Assembly: GCF_001426645.1 (NCBI RefSeq)
Contig: NZ_LMEX01000002.1
Coordinates: forward strand, 1,074,322-1,138,321
Reading direction: 5' to 3'
Origin: Rhodanobacter sp. Root480
GTDB lineage: Bacteria; Pseudomonadota; Gammaproteobacteria; Xanthomonadales; Rhodanobacteraceae
Length of the DNA stretch: 64,000 nt
Positions 52,599-62,608 of this stretch are shown here, in pieces. Every line of letters starts with the position of its first letter. Within the stretch, counting starts at the first letter, position 1. The notes below the pieces were generated by a model. It worked only from the letters and a program-made list of their open reading frames with translations, ran no database searches and was not told the DNA's origin. The translations under genes and the position numbers were made by a program.

Positions 52599-55500
52599 AT
52601 GGGATTCTCCACACTCTTCATCCGCCGCCCGATCGCCACCTCGCTGCTGATGGTGGCGATCCTGCTGCTGGGCATCCTGGGCTACCGGCAGTTGCCGGTG
52701 TCCGCGCTGCCGGAAATCGAGGCGCCCAGCCTGGTGGTGACCACGCAATACCCGGGCGCCAGCGCCAGCACCATGGCCTCGCTGGTGACCACGCCGCTGG
52801 AACGCAACCTGGGCCAGATCTCCGGCCTGGCGATGATGAGCTCGGACTCCTCCGCCGGGCTGTCCACGATCATCCTGCAGTTCAACATGGACCGGGACAT
52901 CGACATCGCCGCACAGGACGTGCAGGCGGCGATCAACCAGGCCAAGGGCACGCTGCCGGGCAACCTGCCGTACCCGCCGGTGTACAACCGGGTGAACCCG
53001 GCCGACGCGCCGATCCTCACCCTGTCGCTGCAATCGGGCAGCCGCCCGCTGCGCGACGTCAACGACCTGGCCGACTCGATCCTGGCGCAGAAGCTGTCGC
53101 AGGTGCAGGGCGTGGGCCTGGTGTCGATCGCCGGCAACGTGCGCCCCGCCGTGCGCGTACAGGTGAACCCGGCGCAGTTGTCCAACCTCGGCCTGACCAT
53201 GGAGGACGTGCGCAGCGCGCTGACCCAGGCCAACGTCAACGCGCCCAAGGGCACGCTCAACGGCAAGACGCAGAGCTACTCGATCGGCACCAACGACCAG
53301 CTCAGCAACGCAGCCGAATACAAGAACACCATCATCAGCTACAAGAACGGCGCGCCGGTGCGGCTGTCGGACGTGGCCAAGGTGGTCGACGGGGTGGAGA
53401 ACGACCAGCTCGCCGCCTGGGCCAACGGCCAGCCGGCGGTGCTGCTGGATATCCGCCGCCAACCCGGCGCCAACATCGTGCAGACGGTGAAGCAGATCCG
53501 TCAGGTGCTGCCCGAGCTGCGCAACGCACTGCCGGCCGACGTGCACCTGGACGTGTTCGCCGACCGCACCATCACCATCCAGGCCTCGGTGCACGACGTG
53601 CAGTTCACCCTGCTGCTGACCATCTTCCTGGTGGTGGCGGTGATCTTCGTGTTCCTGCGCCGGCTGTGGGCCACGGTGATCCCGTCGGTGGCGGTGCCGT
53701 TGTCGCTGATGGGTACGTTCGGCGTGATGTCGTTCACCGGCATGTCGCTGGACAACCTGTCGCTGATGGCGCTGACCGTGGCTACCGGCTTCGTGGTGGA
53801 CGACGCGATCGTGATGATCGAGAACATCGTGCGCTACATCGAGCAGGGCAAGAGCGGCAAGGAGGCGGCCGAGATCGGCGCGAAGGAGATCGGCTTCACC
53901 GTGCTGTCGTTGACGGTGTCGCTGGTGGCGGTGTTCCTGCCGCTGCTGCTGATGCCCGGCGTCACCGGCCGGCTGTTCCACGAGTTCGCCTGGGTGCTGA
54001 CCATCGCGGTGACCATCTCGATGCTGGTGTCGCTGACGCTGACGCCGATGATGTGCGCTTACCTGCTGAAACCCGACGAACTGCCGCCGGGCGATGACGC
54101 GCATGAGCGCTCCGCCGCCGATGGCAAGCGCGACCTGTGGGTGCGCACGGTGGGCGCGTATGAGCGCTCGCTGGACTGGATCCTCGATCACCAGAAGCTG
54201 ACCATGCTGGTGGCCGGCGCCGCGGTGGTGCTCACCGTGTTCCTGTACATCGTGATCCCCAAGGGCCTGCTGCCCGAGCAGGACACCGGCCTGATCACCG
54301 GCGTGGTGCAGGCCGACCAGAACATCGCCTTCCCGCAGATGGAAGACCGCACCAAGGCGGTGGCCGAGGCGTTGCGCAAGGACCCGGGCGTGGCCGGCGT
54401 GGCCGCGTTCATCGGTGCCGGCACGATCAACCCCACCATCAACCAGGGCCAGCTCAGCATCGTGCTGAAGGAGCGCGGCGACCGCGACGGGCTGGACAAG
54501 CTGCTGCCGCGGCTGCAGCAAACCGTGGCCGATATCCCCGGCGTGGCGCTGTACCTGAAGCCGGTGCAGGACGTGACCCTGGACAGCCGCGTGGCCGCCA
54601 CCGAATACCAGTACACCTTGTCCGACGTGAATTCGGCCGAGCTGGCCACCTATGCCGGCCGCATGACCGAGGCGCTGCGCCAGCGCCCGGAACTGGCCGA
54701 CGTGGACAACAACCTGGCCGACAAGGGCAACGCGCTGAAGCTCACCATCGATCGCGAGAAGGCCAGCCGCCTGGGCGTGCCGGTGCAGAGCATCGACGAC
54801 ACGCTGTACGACGCCTTCGGCCAGCGCCAGATCTCCACCATCTTCACCCAGCTCAACCAGTACCGCGTGGTGCTGGAGGTGGCGCCGGAGTTCCGCAATT
54901 CGGACGACCTGCTGAACAAGCTCACCGTGCGCGGCAATGGCAACGGCGCGCTGACCGGCAGCAATGCCACCAGCTTCGGCCAGGTGAAATCCAGCAACTC
55001 GGCCACGCCCTCGGGCATCGGCAACGCCGGCAACGTGGGCTTTGAGATCGGCGGCGGCGGCACCATCCCGCTGTCGTCGCTGGCCAGTGCCGAGGTCACC
55101 AGCGCGCCGCTGGTGATCAGCCACCAGCAGCAGTTGCCCGCGGTGACGGTGGCGTTCAACGTGGCGCCGGGTTACGCGCTGTCCGATGCGATCGACGCCA
55201 TCCACGCCACCGAGGCGCAGCTGGATTTCCCGCCACAGGTGCGCGGCGAGTTCGTGGGCAAGGCGGCCGAGTTCAGTTCATCGATCGGTGACGAGGTACT
55301 GCTGTTGCTGGCCGCCATCGTGGTGATCTACATCGTGCTGGGCGTGCTGTACGAGAGCTACATCCACCCGCTGACGATCATCTCCACCCTGCCGCCGGCC
55401 GGCGTGGGCGCGCTGCTGGCGCTGATCATCTGCGGCATGAGCCTGTCGGTGGACGGCATCGTGGGCATCGTGCTGCTGATAGGCATCGTGAAGAAAAACG

Positions 55501-55838
55501 CGATCATGATGATCGACTTCGCGATCGAGGCCCGCCGCACCGGCATGAATGCGCACGATGCAATCCGCCGTGCCTGCCTGCTGCGCTTCCGCCCGATCAT
55601 GATGACCACCGCCGCGGCCATGCTCGGCGCGCTGCCGCTGGCGCTGGGCAACGGCATCGGCGCGGAACTGCGCCGGCCGCTGGGCGTGTCCATCGTGGGT
55701 GGCCTGCTGTTGTCGCAGCTGGTCACGCTGTACACCACGCCGGTGATCTACCTGTACATGGAGCGCTTCTCCGACTGGCTGGCCGCGCGCCGCGAACAGC
55801 GCGCCCTGCGCCACGCCCAGGCCAGCAACGCCGCGTGA
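52599..55838 (+). CDS. mdtB: RND efflux pump, inner-membrane subunit (MdtB-like)
   Basis: A 1079-residue HAE1-type RND transporter. The N-terminal FIRRPIATSLLMVAILLLGILGYRQLPVSALPEIE is the family start. The proton-relay pair is present in helix 4 as GFVVDDAIVMIENI (two Asp). Two large periplasmic loops and twelve helices follow the standard plan, with IGIVKKNAIMMIDFA in the second half. With the next RND gene it probably forms an MdtBC-like heterotrimer that exports bile-salt- or novobiocin-like compounds in E. coli; substrates here are unknown. A glycine/asparagine-rich insertion (GNGNGALTGSN..) in the second loop is slightly unusual. Confidence 0.92.
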   Translation: MGFSTLFIRRPIATSLLMVAILLLGILGYRQLPVSALPEIEAPSLVVTTQYPGASASTMASLVTTPLERNLGQISGLAMMSSDSSAGLSTIILQFNMDRDIDIAAQDVQAAINQAKGTLPGNLPYPPVYNRVNPADAPILTLSLQSGSRPLRDVNDLADSILAQKLSQVQGVGLVSIAGNVRPAVRVQVNPAQLSNLGLTMEDVRSALTQANVNAPKGTLNGKTQSYSIGTNDQLSNAAEYKNTIISYKNGAPVRLSDVAKVVDGVENDQLAAWANGQPAVLLDIRRQPGANIVQTVKQIRQVLPELRNALPADVHLDVFADRTITIQASVHDVQFTLLLTIFLVVAVIFVFLRRLWATVIPSVAVPLSLMGTFGVMSFTGMSLDNLSLMALTVATGFVVDDAIVMIENIVRYIEQGKSGKEAAEIGAKEIGFTVLSLTVSLVAVFLPLLLMPGVTGRLFHEFAWVLTIAVTISMLVSLTLTPMMCAYLLKPDELPPGDDAHERSAADGKRDLWVRTVGAYERSLDWILDHQKLTMLVAGAAVVLTVFLYIVIPKGLLPEQDTGLITGVVQADQNIAFPQMEDRTKAVAEALRKDPGVAGVAAFIGAGTINPTINQGQLSIVLKERGDRDGLDKLLPRLQQTVADIPGVALYLKPVQDVTLDSRVAATEYQYTLSDVNSAELATYAGRMTEALRQRPELADVDNNLADKGNALKLTIDREKASRLGVPVQSIDDTLYDAFGQRQISTIFTQLNQYRVVLEVAPEFRNSDDLLNKLTVRGNGNGALTGSNATSFGQVKSSNSATPSGIGNAGNVGFEIGGGGTIPLSSLASAEVTSAPLVISHQQQLPAVTVAFNVAPGYALSDAIDAIHATEAQLDFPPQVRGEFVGKAAEFSSSIGDEVLLLLAAIVVIYIVLGVLYESYIHPLTIISTLPPAGVGALLALIICGMSLSVDGIVGIVLLIGIVKKNAIMMIDFAIEARRTGMNAHDAIRRACLLRFRPIMMTTAAAMLGALPLALGNGIGAELRRPLGVSIVGGLLLSQLVTLYTTPVIYLYMERFSDWLAARREQRALRHAQASNAA

Positions 55839-55856
55839 TCCCGCCGATGTCCGCCT

Positions 55857-55962
55857 TGCTCCCTCCCCTGCAAGCAGGGGAGGGCTGGGGAGAGGTCGCT
55901 CTTCGCCCGCCCAAAAGCACCCCCTCCCAGCCTCCCCCTGCGCAGCAGGGGGAGGAGCGGTG
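55857..55962. repeat. CTCCCC/GGGGAG hairpin repeats between mdtB and mdtC
   Basis: CCCTCCCCTGCAAGCAGGGG and CCTCCCCCTGCGCAGCAGGGG lie in the 247-bp gap between the two pump genes. They are the same repeat family as after hemC. They could lower read-through to the second pump gene. Confidence 0.78.
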
Positions 55963-56085
55963 TGCGCCAGGCTGTGGAGAACGACGGCGATTCAACCATT
56001 TCGCTCCTCGACCGTTGAGAAGTGGAATGCGTCGTTCACACCCGCTCTGGCATACCTCCGCAGGCTCCCCGGTCACGCTTGATCC

Positions 56086-59000
56086 ATGAATATCTCCGGC
56101 ATCTTCATCCGTCGCCCGATCGGTACCTCGTTGCTGGCGATGGGCCTGTTTGCGGTGGGCGCGATCTGCTATTTCCTGCTGGGCGTGGCGGCGCTGCCGG
56201 CGATGCAGTTTCCCGCGATTTTCGTGCAGGCCAGCCAGAGCGGGGCCGACGCGAGCACGATGGCGTCGACGGTGGCCGCGCCGCTGGAGCGCCACCTGGG
56301 CCAGGTGCCCGGCATCCAGAGCATGCGTTCGGGCAGTTCGGAGGGCCGCACATTTGTCTTCATGATGTTCAATACCGATGTCGACCTGGATGCGGCGGCG
56401 CGCGACGTGCAGGCGGCGATCAACGCCGCCGCGCCTGATCTGCCCACCGGCCTCAACGGCGCGCCCAGCTACCAGAAGGCAGACCCCAACGACGACCCGA
56501 TCATCGCCTTCGCGCTGACCTCGGACACGCAATCGGCCGAGGCGCTGTTCAACGTGGCCGATACCTTGCTCGCGCAGCGGCTGCGGCAGCTGCCGGGGGT
56601 GTCGGCGGTGGAGATCGCCGGCGCCGCCACGCCCGCGATCCGGGTCGACGTGAACCTGCGCGCATTGAACGCGATGGGCATTTCGCCGAACCAGTTGCGC
56701 AATGCGCTCAGCGCCGCCAACGTCACGTCGCCGGAGGGCTTTTTGTCCAACGGCAAGACCACCATGGCGATCACCGCCACCACCCAGCTGCACAGCGCCG
56801 ATGACTTCGCGTCGCTGGTGATCGCCAGCCACGACGGCACGCCGGTGCGGCTGCGGGATGTGGCGCACGTGTACGCCGGGGCGCAGGACGCGTACCAGGC
56901 GGCGTGGTTCGACGGCAAACCCGCCGTGCTGATGTATGTCTACAAGAAGACCGATGCCAACATCATCGCCACGGTGGATCTGGTCAAGGCGCAGGTGCCG
57001 CTGCTGCACGCCTACCTGCAACCCAGCACACGACTGACGCCGTTCTTCGACGGCACGCCGACCATCCGCGCCTCGCTGCATGAGGTGCAGGCCACGCTGC
57101 TGATCTCGCTGGCGATGGTGATCCTGACCATGGCGTTGTTCCTGCGTCGGCTGGCGCCCACCCTGATTGCCGCCGTGGCGGTGCCGTTGTCACTGGCTGG
57201 CGGCTTCGTGGCGATGTACCTGTTCGGCTACACGCTCAACAACCTCACCCTGCTGGCGCTGGTGATCGCCATCGGTTTCGTGGTGGACGATGCCATCGTG
57301 GTGATCGAGAACATCATCCGCCACATCGACGCCGGCATGACGCGCTTGCAGGCCACCCTGGCCGGCGCCCGCGAGATCGGCTTCACCATCGTCTCGATCA
57401 CCGCCTCGCTGGTGGCCGTATTCATTCCGCTGCTGTTTGCCGGCGGCATGACCGGCATGTTCATGCACGAGTTCGCCGCCACTCTGGTATCGGCCATCGT
57501 GGTGTCGGCAGTGGTGTCGCTGACGTTGACGCCGGCGTTGTGCGGCCGTTTCCTCAGCGGTCATCGCGAGCCGGAGAAGCCCTCGCGGCTGGGCTTGGCG
57601 CTGGACCGTTTCCACGCGGGCATGCTGCGTGTGTACACCCGCTCGCTGAACTTCGCGCTGCGCCATGCGCTGATGCTGTCACTGACGCCGCTGCTGCTGA
57701 TCGCGGCCACATTCTTCCTGCTCGGCGTGGTCAAGACCGGTCTGTTCCCGGCGCAGGACACCGGTTTGATCTGGGGCCGCGCCAGCTCCAGCGCCACCGT
57801 ATCGTTCGATGAAAGCCGCCAACGCCTGGTGCGACTCACCGAGATGCTGCAGGCCGACCCGGATGTGGCGTCGGTCGGCTCACGGTTGGGCAGCAGCCGC
57901 CACGGCACCAGCGGCTCGTTCAACATCGACCTGAAAACGCGCGCCGAGGGCCGGGTGGACGACACCTTCGCCGTGCTGGCGCGTCTCAGCGCCAAGGCCG
58001 CAAAGTATCCCGACCTCAACCTGCGCCTGCGCCCGGTGCAGGATCTGCCCAGCGGCGGCGGCGGTGGTGGCGACCAGGGCGCGCAATACCAGGTCGGGCT
58101 GCAGGGCAACGACCTGGCCCAGTTGCAGGAATGGCTGCCCAAGCTGGTGGCGGAACTGAAGAAGAATCCGAAGCTGGCCGACGTGGGCAGCGATGTGGAA
58201 GAGGGCGGCCTGCGCCAGAACATCGTGATCGACCGCGACCGCGCCGCGCAGTTGGGCGTATCGATCGGCGCCATCGACGGCGCGCTGTACGACGCGTTCG
58301 GCCAGCGCCAGGTGTCTACCATCTATTCGGACATCAACCAGTTCAAGGTGGTGGTCAACGCACTGCCCGAGCAGACCGCCACCCCCGACGCGCTCAACCG
58401 CATCTACGTGCGCTCCAGCAGCGGCAAGATGATCCCCATCACCGCCTTCGCCCGGCAGGAGCCAGGCCTGTCGCCCTCATCCATCAGCCACGAGAACCAG
58501 TACACCACAATGGATCTGAGCTTCAACCTGGCCCCCGGCGTGAGCATGGGCGAGGCGATGGCGATCGTGCAGGCCACAGTCAGCGGCATGCGCATGCCCG
58601 GCGACATCCGGCTCAATGTGGGCGGCGATTTCCGTCGTTTCCAGGAATCGCAAAGCGGCATGCTGTGGCTGGTGCTGGCCGCCGTGCTCACCGTCTACAT
58701 CGTGTTGGGCATGTTGTACGAAAGCCTGCTGCACCCGGTCACCATCCTCTCGACATTGCCCGCCGCCGGTGTCGGTGCGCTGCTGGCGCTGTGGCTGACC
58801 GACACCGAACTGTCGGTGGTGGCGCAGATCGCGCTGGTGCTGTTGATCGGCATCGTGAAAAAGAACGCGATCATGATGATCGACTTCGCCCTGGTGGCCG
58901 AACGCGAACACGGCAAGACCCCGCTGGAAGCCGTGCGCGAAGCCTGCATCGTGCGCTTCCGCCCGATCATGATGACCACCATGGTGGCGATCCTGGCCGC

Positions 59001-59214
59001 GCTGCCCATCGCGATCGGTCTGGGCGAAGGCAGCGAACTGCGCCGCCCGCTGGGCATCGCCCTGATCGGCGGCCTGTTGATCTCGCAAAGCCTGACCCTG
59101 CTCAGCACCCCCGCGCTGTACGTGATCTTCTCGTGCCTGGCCGAACGGCGGAAAAGCTGGGCGGCGCGGCGGCGTGCGCGGCGAACGGCGCGGCGGTTGC
59201 CGGCAAGCATCTGA
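56086..59214 (+). CDS. mdtC: RND efflux pump, inner-membrane subunit (MdtC-like)
   Basis: A 1042-residue second HAE1-type RND protein. It starts MNISGIFIRRPIGTSLLAMGLFAVG and has helix-4 residues GFVVDDAIVVIENIIRHID. The two loops and twelve helices match the family, with a glycine-rich patch (PSGGGGGGDQG) in the second loop. IGIVKKNAIMMIDFALVAE lies in the second half. As MdtB and MdtC usually act together, it likely completes an MdtABC system. No TolC-like channel gene is encoded next to it. Confidence 0.92.
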   Translation: MNISGIFIRRPIGTSLLAMGLFAVGAICYFLLGVAALPAMQFPAIFVQASQSGADASTMASTVAAPLERHLGQVPGIQSMRSGSSEGRTFVFMMFNTDVDLDAAARDVQAAINAAAPDLPTGLNGAPSYQKADPNDDPIIAFALTSDTQSAEALFNVADTLLAQRLRQLPGVSAVEIAGAATPAIRVDVNLRALNAMGISPNQLRNALSAANVTSPEGFLSNGKTTMAITATTQLHSADDFASLVIASHDGTPVRLRDVAHVYAGAQDAYQAAWFDGKPAVLMYVYKKTDANIIATVDLVKAQVPLLHAYLQPSTRLTPFFDGTPTIRASLHEVQATLLISLAMVILTMALFLRRLAPTLIAAVAVPLSLAGGFVAMYLFGYTLNNLTLLALVIAIGFVVDDAIVVIENIIRHIDAGMTRLQATLAGAREIGFTIVSITASLVAVFIPLLFAGGMTGMFMHEFAATLVSAIVVSAVVSLTLTPALCGRFLSGHREPEKPSRLGLALDRFHAGMLRVYTRSLNFALRHALMLSLTPLLLIAATFFLLGVVKTGLFPAQDTGLIWGRASSSATVSFDESRQRLVRLTEMLQADPDVASVGSRLGSSRHGTSGSFNIDLKTRAEGRVDDTFAVLARLSAKAAKYPDLNLRLRPVQDLPSGGGGGGDQGAQYQVGLQGNDLAQLQEWLPKLVAELKKNPKLADVGSDVEEGGLRQNIVIDRDRAAQLGVSIGAIDGALYDAFGQRQVSTIYSDINQFKVVVNALPEQTATPDALNRIYVRSSSGKMIPITAFARQEPGLSPSSISHENQYTTMDLSFNLAPGVSMGEAMAIVQATVSGMRMPGDIRLNVGGDFRRFQESQSGMLWLVLAAVLTVYIVLGMLYESLLHPVTILSTLPAAGVGALLALWLTDTELSVVAQIALVLLIGIVKKNAIMMIDFALVAEREHGKTPLEAVREACIVRFRPIMMTTMVAILAALPIAIGLGEGSELRRPLGIALIGGLLISQSLTLLSTPALYVIFSCLAERRKSWAARRRARRTARRLPASI

Positions 59215-59257
59215 TCCGGCCGATGGCCACCTGCTGTCCGTCAAGCCGTATGGGCGG

Positions 59258-60598
59258 CTATTTGCCGATGCAGAACGAGCCGAAGATCGCCCCCAGCAGA
59301 TCGTCACTGCTGTAGCTGCCGGTGATTTCGCCCAGTGCTTGCTGGGCGTGGCGCAACTCTTCGGCAGCGAGTTCGCCGGCGCGGGTGGTGGCCAGCACGG
59401 TGGCGGTGCGGGTGAGGTGGTCGCGGACGGTCTCGAGGGCCAGGACGTGGCGGCGACGGGCGCTGAAGCTGCCTTCGCCACCGGCGCCGGCCAGCAGGCG
59501 CAGGGCCTTGCGCAGGGCGTCGAGGCCGGCGCCGGTTTTGGCCGAGGCCCATAGCCAGCGGGTGCCGTGGCGCTGGCCGCTGCGGGCGGGGGCCTGGTCC
59601 AGATCGATCTTGTTGATCATCACCAGCCGCTCGACGCCTTCGGGCAGGTTGGCGAAGAATCGCTGGTCGGCATCGGCGTGTTCGGCGTCGGTGACCAGCA
59701 GGGCCACGTCGGCGCGCTGCAGTTCGCCATGGGCGCGGCGCACGCCTTCGCGCTCGACTTCGTCGTCGGTGTCGCGCAGACCCGCGGTGTCGGCCAGTTC
59801 CAGCGCGATGCCGTCGAGGTCGAGGTGCTCGCGCAGCACGTCGCGGGTGGTGCCGGCGACAGCGTTGACGATGGCGCGGTCGCTGCCGGCCAGCGCGTTG
59901 AGCAGGCTGGATTTGCCGGCGTTGGGCCGGCCCACGATGGCCACCTTGAGGCCGTCGTTCAAGCGCACGCCGCGTTGCGCTTCGCGCAGCAGCTCGGCCA
60001 GTTCGTGGCGCAGCTTGTCGAGTTGTGCGGTGATGGCGGGGTCGGCGAGGAAATCGATCTCTTCCTCGGGAAAGTCGATCGCCGCCTCGATGTGCACGCG
60101 CAGGGCGATCAACGATTGCAGCAACACGTCGACCTTGCGCGAGAACACGCCCTCCATCGATTGCAGCGCCGCGCGCGCGCGCGCCTGCGAGCGGGCCGCG
60201 ATCAGGTCGGCCACCGCTTCGGCCTGAGCGAGGTCGAGCTTGCCGTTGAGGAAGGCGCGTTCGGTGAATTCACCGGGGCGCGCCAGCCGCGCGCCCAGTT
60301 CGCAGCAGCGGCGCAGCAGCAGGTCGAGCAATACCGCGCTGCCGTGGCCCTGCAGTTCCAGCACGTGTTCGCCGGTGTACGAGGCGGGCGCGGGGAAATG
60401 CAGCAGCAGGCCGCGATCGATCAACTCGCCGGCGCCGTTGCGGAAGGCGGCGAAGTGGGCATATCGCGGCGTGGGCGCGCGGCCGAGCAGGGTCGCGGCG
60501 ATGGCGGGAACGGCCGGCCCGGAAACCCGCACCACGCCCACGCCTGCCATGCCCGGTGCGCTGGCGACGGCGGCGATGGTGTCGGTGGAGGTGTTCAT
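59258..60598 (-). CDS. mnmE: tRNA modification GTPase MnmE (TrmE)
   Basis: A 446-residue GTPase which, with MnmG, adds the carboxymethylaminomethyl group to U34 of certain tRNAs. The N-terminal formyl-THF-binding domain starts MNTSTDTIAAVASAPGMAGVGVVRVSG. The G domain has GRPNAGKSSLLNAL (G1), VAGTTRD (G2) and DTAGLRDTDDEVE (G3). The C-terminus ends in the strictly conserved FCIGK with the catalytic Cys region. It is part of the conserved origin-proximal block, following yidC on the same strand after a terminator. Confidence 0.97.
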   Translation of the reverse strand: MNTSTDTIAAVASAPGMAGVGVVRVSGPAVPAIAATLLGRAPTPRYAHFAAFRNGAGELIDRGLLLHFPAPASYTGEHVLELQGHGSAVLLDLLLRRCCELGARLARPGEFTERAFLNGKLDLAQAEAVADLIAARSQARARAALQSMEGVFSRKVDVLLQSLIALRVHIEAAIDFPEEEIDFLADPAITAQLDKLRHELAELLREAQRGVRLNDGLKVAIVGRPNAGKSSLLNALAGSDRAIVNAVAGTTRDVLREHLDLDGIALELADTAGLRDTDDEVEREGVRRAHGELQRADVALLVTDAEHADADQRFFANLPEGVERLVMINKIDLDQAPARSGQRHGTRWLWASAKTGAGLDALRKALRLLAGAGGEGSFSARRRHVLALETVRDHLTRTATVLATTRAGELAAEELRHAQQALGEITGSYSSDDLLGAIFGSFCIGK

Positions 60599-60675
60599 GA
60601 TGGTTCTCCGGATCGCAGATGATTCTGACGCAGGAATCCGACGCCCGCAGGTTGAAGGATGTGGCTTCTTGCGCG

Positions 60676-60715
60676 GCCGTTCGACTTCGCCGCTGCGCGG
60701 CTACGCTCAGGGTGA
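60676..60715. repeat. Half-copy of the TTCGAC..CTACGCTCAGGG repeat
   Basis: GTTCGACTTCGCCGCTGCG followed by CGGCTACGCTCAGGGTGA matches the innermost arm of the 21-kb palindrome (around 21430-21470). It lies in the yidC-mnmE gap. Confidence 0.75.
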
Positions 60716-60767
60716 ACAGTGTTGTGGGGGACTCGTGATTTTCAGTCGAGGGAAAAACCGCAGCCCC

Positions 60768-60811
60768 TCAAAAGAAAACAGCTGCGCCGGTTGCCCGGCT
60801 GCAGCTGTTCA
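60768..60811 (-). terminator. Rho-independent terminator after yidC
   Basis: Read on the minus strand, AACAGCTGC and GCAGCTGTT pair (60777-60809), with CCGG inner pairing, and are followed by TTTTCTTTT. It is placed 18 bp after the yidC stop. Confidence 0.88.
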
Positions 60812-60828
60812 ATCCCAGATGGTGATGC

Positions 60829-62547
60829 TCAGGCGGGCTTCGCGGTTTCCTCGCGGTCCACGTGATGGGTGACCCACCACTGCTGGCCCAGGCCGACGAT
60901 GCCGTTCACCGCGTAGTAGAGACACAGGCCGGCGGGGAAGAAGGCGAACATCACCGAGAACAGCAGCGGCATCACCTTCATCATCTTCGCCTGGGTCGGG
61001 TCCATGCCCGCGGCGACGGGGTTCAGCCATTGCGTGCCCAGCATCACCAGCGCGTAGATGATCGGCAGGATGTAGAGCGGGTCGGCGGCGCTGAGGTCGG
61101 GGATCCACAGGAACGGTGCGTGGCGCAGTTCCAGGCTGTATTCGAGCACGTAGAACAGGCCGTAGAACACCGGCATGGTGATCAGCACCGGCAGGCAGCC
61201 GCCCATCGGGTTGACCTTCTCCTTCTTGTACAGCTCCATCGTGGCCTGCTGCATCTTCAGCTTGTCGTCGCCGTAGCGCTCCTTCAGCTGCGCGATGCGC
61301 GGCGCCAGCTTGCGCATGCGCGCGCTGGAGCGGTACTGCACGGCGGTGAGCTTCCAGGTGAGGCCCTTGATCAGCAGCACCAGCAGGATGATCGCCACGC
61401 CCCAGTTCTTCGAGATCGCGTGGAACTGCGACAGCACCCAGTGCATCGGCACCGCGATGGCCTTGAACATGCCGTAGTCGATGGTCAGGTCCAGGCCCGG
61501 GGCGATCGCGTCCAGCGTGCCCTGCACGTTCGGGCCGATATACAGCCGCGCCTCGCTGCTCTGGCTCTGCCCCGGCGCCACGCTGAGGGCGGGGCCGACG
61601 GCGCGGATCAGGTGGCGCGGATGGGCGCTGTCGGGGTTGATGGTGGTGGTGACGTAATGATCGGTCTGACCCGCCGGCGGAATCCACGCGGCGAAGAAGT
61701 ACAGCTTCAGCATGGCTGCCCAGCCGCCCTTGTAGGAGGCGTCCAGCGCATCGTCCTTCTCGGCGAAATTCTTGAACGGCAGCTTTTCGAACTTCTCGCC
61801 GGTGTACCAGGCGGCGCCCTGGAAGCTGCGCGACTCGGGATCCATGAGACTTTTCAGCCAGCCGCTCGGCTTGGGCGGCTCCACCCGCAGCAACTGGCGG
61901 TAGGCGTTGCCCTGCCAGGTCTGGGTGCTGCCGTTGTCGATACGCTGGGTCAGCCCGATCACGTAGCTGCCGCGCTTGAAGGTGTAGATCTTGGTGACCT
62001 TGAGGCCGTCGGCGTTCTGCCAGGTCAGCGGCACTTGCAGCTCGTCCTGGCCGCTGGCCAGTTCGTAGGCCGCCTTGTCGCTGTGGAACAGCGCCAGGTG
62101 GTTCGGCTGATCCTGTGCGCCGTTGCTGCTGACCAGGCCGTTCTGCGCCACGAAATAGCGCGTGTCGCTGTCGTTCAACAACGCGACCGGCGGCGGCGCG
62201 GGTTGCTTGTGGGTGGGTGCGACGGAGGGGTAGGCGAGCAGGTCGGTGTGCACCACGCTGCCACCGCGGGTATCCACCACCAGGCGCAGCAAGTCCGTGG
62301 TGATGGTGATGCGAGACGATGCTGCGGCGGATGGTGCCGTATTCTGCCCGGCGGTGACGGCGGCCGGCGGCGCGCCCGCCTCGGGGATCGCGCCGGGCAC
62401 GCTGGCATCAGCCGGCGCCGCGGCGCTGGACGCGCTGGCCACGGCCGTTTGTGGCGGCTGTGGTGCGTAATCCTTCTCCCAGGCCAGAAACAACAGATAG
62501 GCGACCGCCAGCAGGGCGAACATGAGGAAGGTGCGCGTTTGATTCAT
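60829..62547 (-). CDS. yidC: Membrane protein insertase YidC
   Basis: A 572-residue inner-membrane insertase. The N-terminal helix (TFLMFALLAVAYLLFLAWE) is followed by a large periplasmic domain (residues ~60-350) with an Ala/Pro-rich linker. Then comes the conserved five-helix core, with the hydrophilic-groove Arg region (KLTAVQYRSSARMRKLAPRI), the MGGCLPVLITMPVFYGLFYVL segment, and a final helix near LYYAVNGIVGLGQQW. The length is in the range of gammaproteobacterial YidC. It sits in the rpmH-rnpA-yidC-mnmE order. A yidD gene between rnpA and yidC is not apparent in this window. Confidence 0.97.
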   Translation of the reverse strand: MNQTRTFLMFALLAVAYLLFLAWEKDYAPQPPQTAVASASSAAAPADASVPGAIPEAGAPPAAVTAGQNTAPSAAASSRITITTDLLRLVVDTRGGSVVHTDLLAYPSVAPTHKQPAPPPVALLNDSDTRYFVAQNGLVSSNGAQDQPNHLALFHSDKAAYELASGQDELQVPLTWQNADGLKVTKIYTFKRGSYVIGLTQRIDNGSTQTWQGNAYRQLLRVEPPKPSGWLKSLMDPESRSFQGAAWYTGEKFEKLPFKNFAEKDDALDASYKGGWAAMLKLYFFAAWIPPAGQTDHYVTTTINPDSAHPRHLIRAVGPALSVAPGQSQSSEARLYIGPNVQGTLDAIAPGLDLTIDYGMFKAIAVPMHWVLSQFHAISKNWGVAIILLVLLIKGLTWKLTAVQYRSSARMRKLAPRIAQLKERYGDDKLKMQQATMELYKKEKVNPMGGCLPVLITMPVFYGLFYVLEYSLELRHAPFLWIPDLSAADPLYILPIIYALVMLGTQWLNPVAAGMDPTQAKMMKVMPLLFSVMFAFFPAGLCLYYAVNGIVGLGQQWWVTHHVDREETAKPA

Positions 62548-62608
62548 CGCGTAGCAAATCCGGTAACGCCACGACTGGGAAAGGCCGCGGGAGGCAGAAA
62601 GAAAGAGG

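Noticed and set aside
52110-55205. 1031-codon minus-strand frame rich in His/Gln/Arg opposite mdtB
   Set aside because: Composition is typical of an antisense frame in high-GC DNA. mdtB on the plus strand has full RND motifs.
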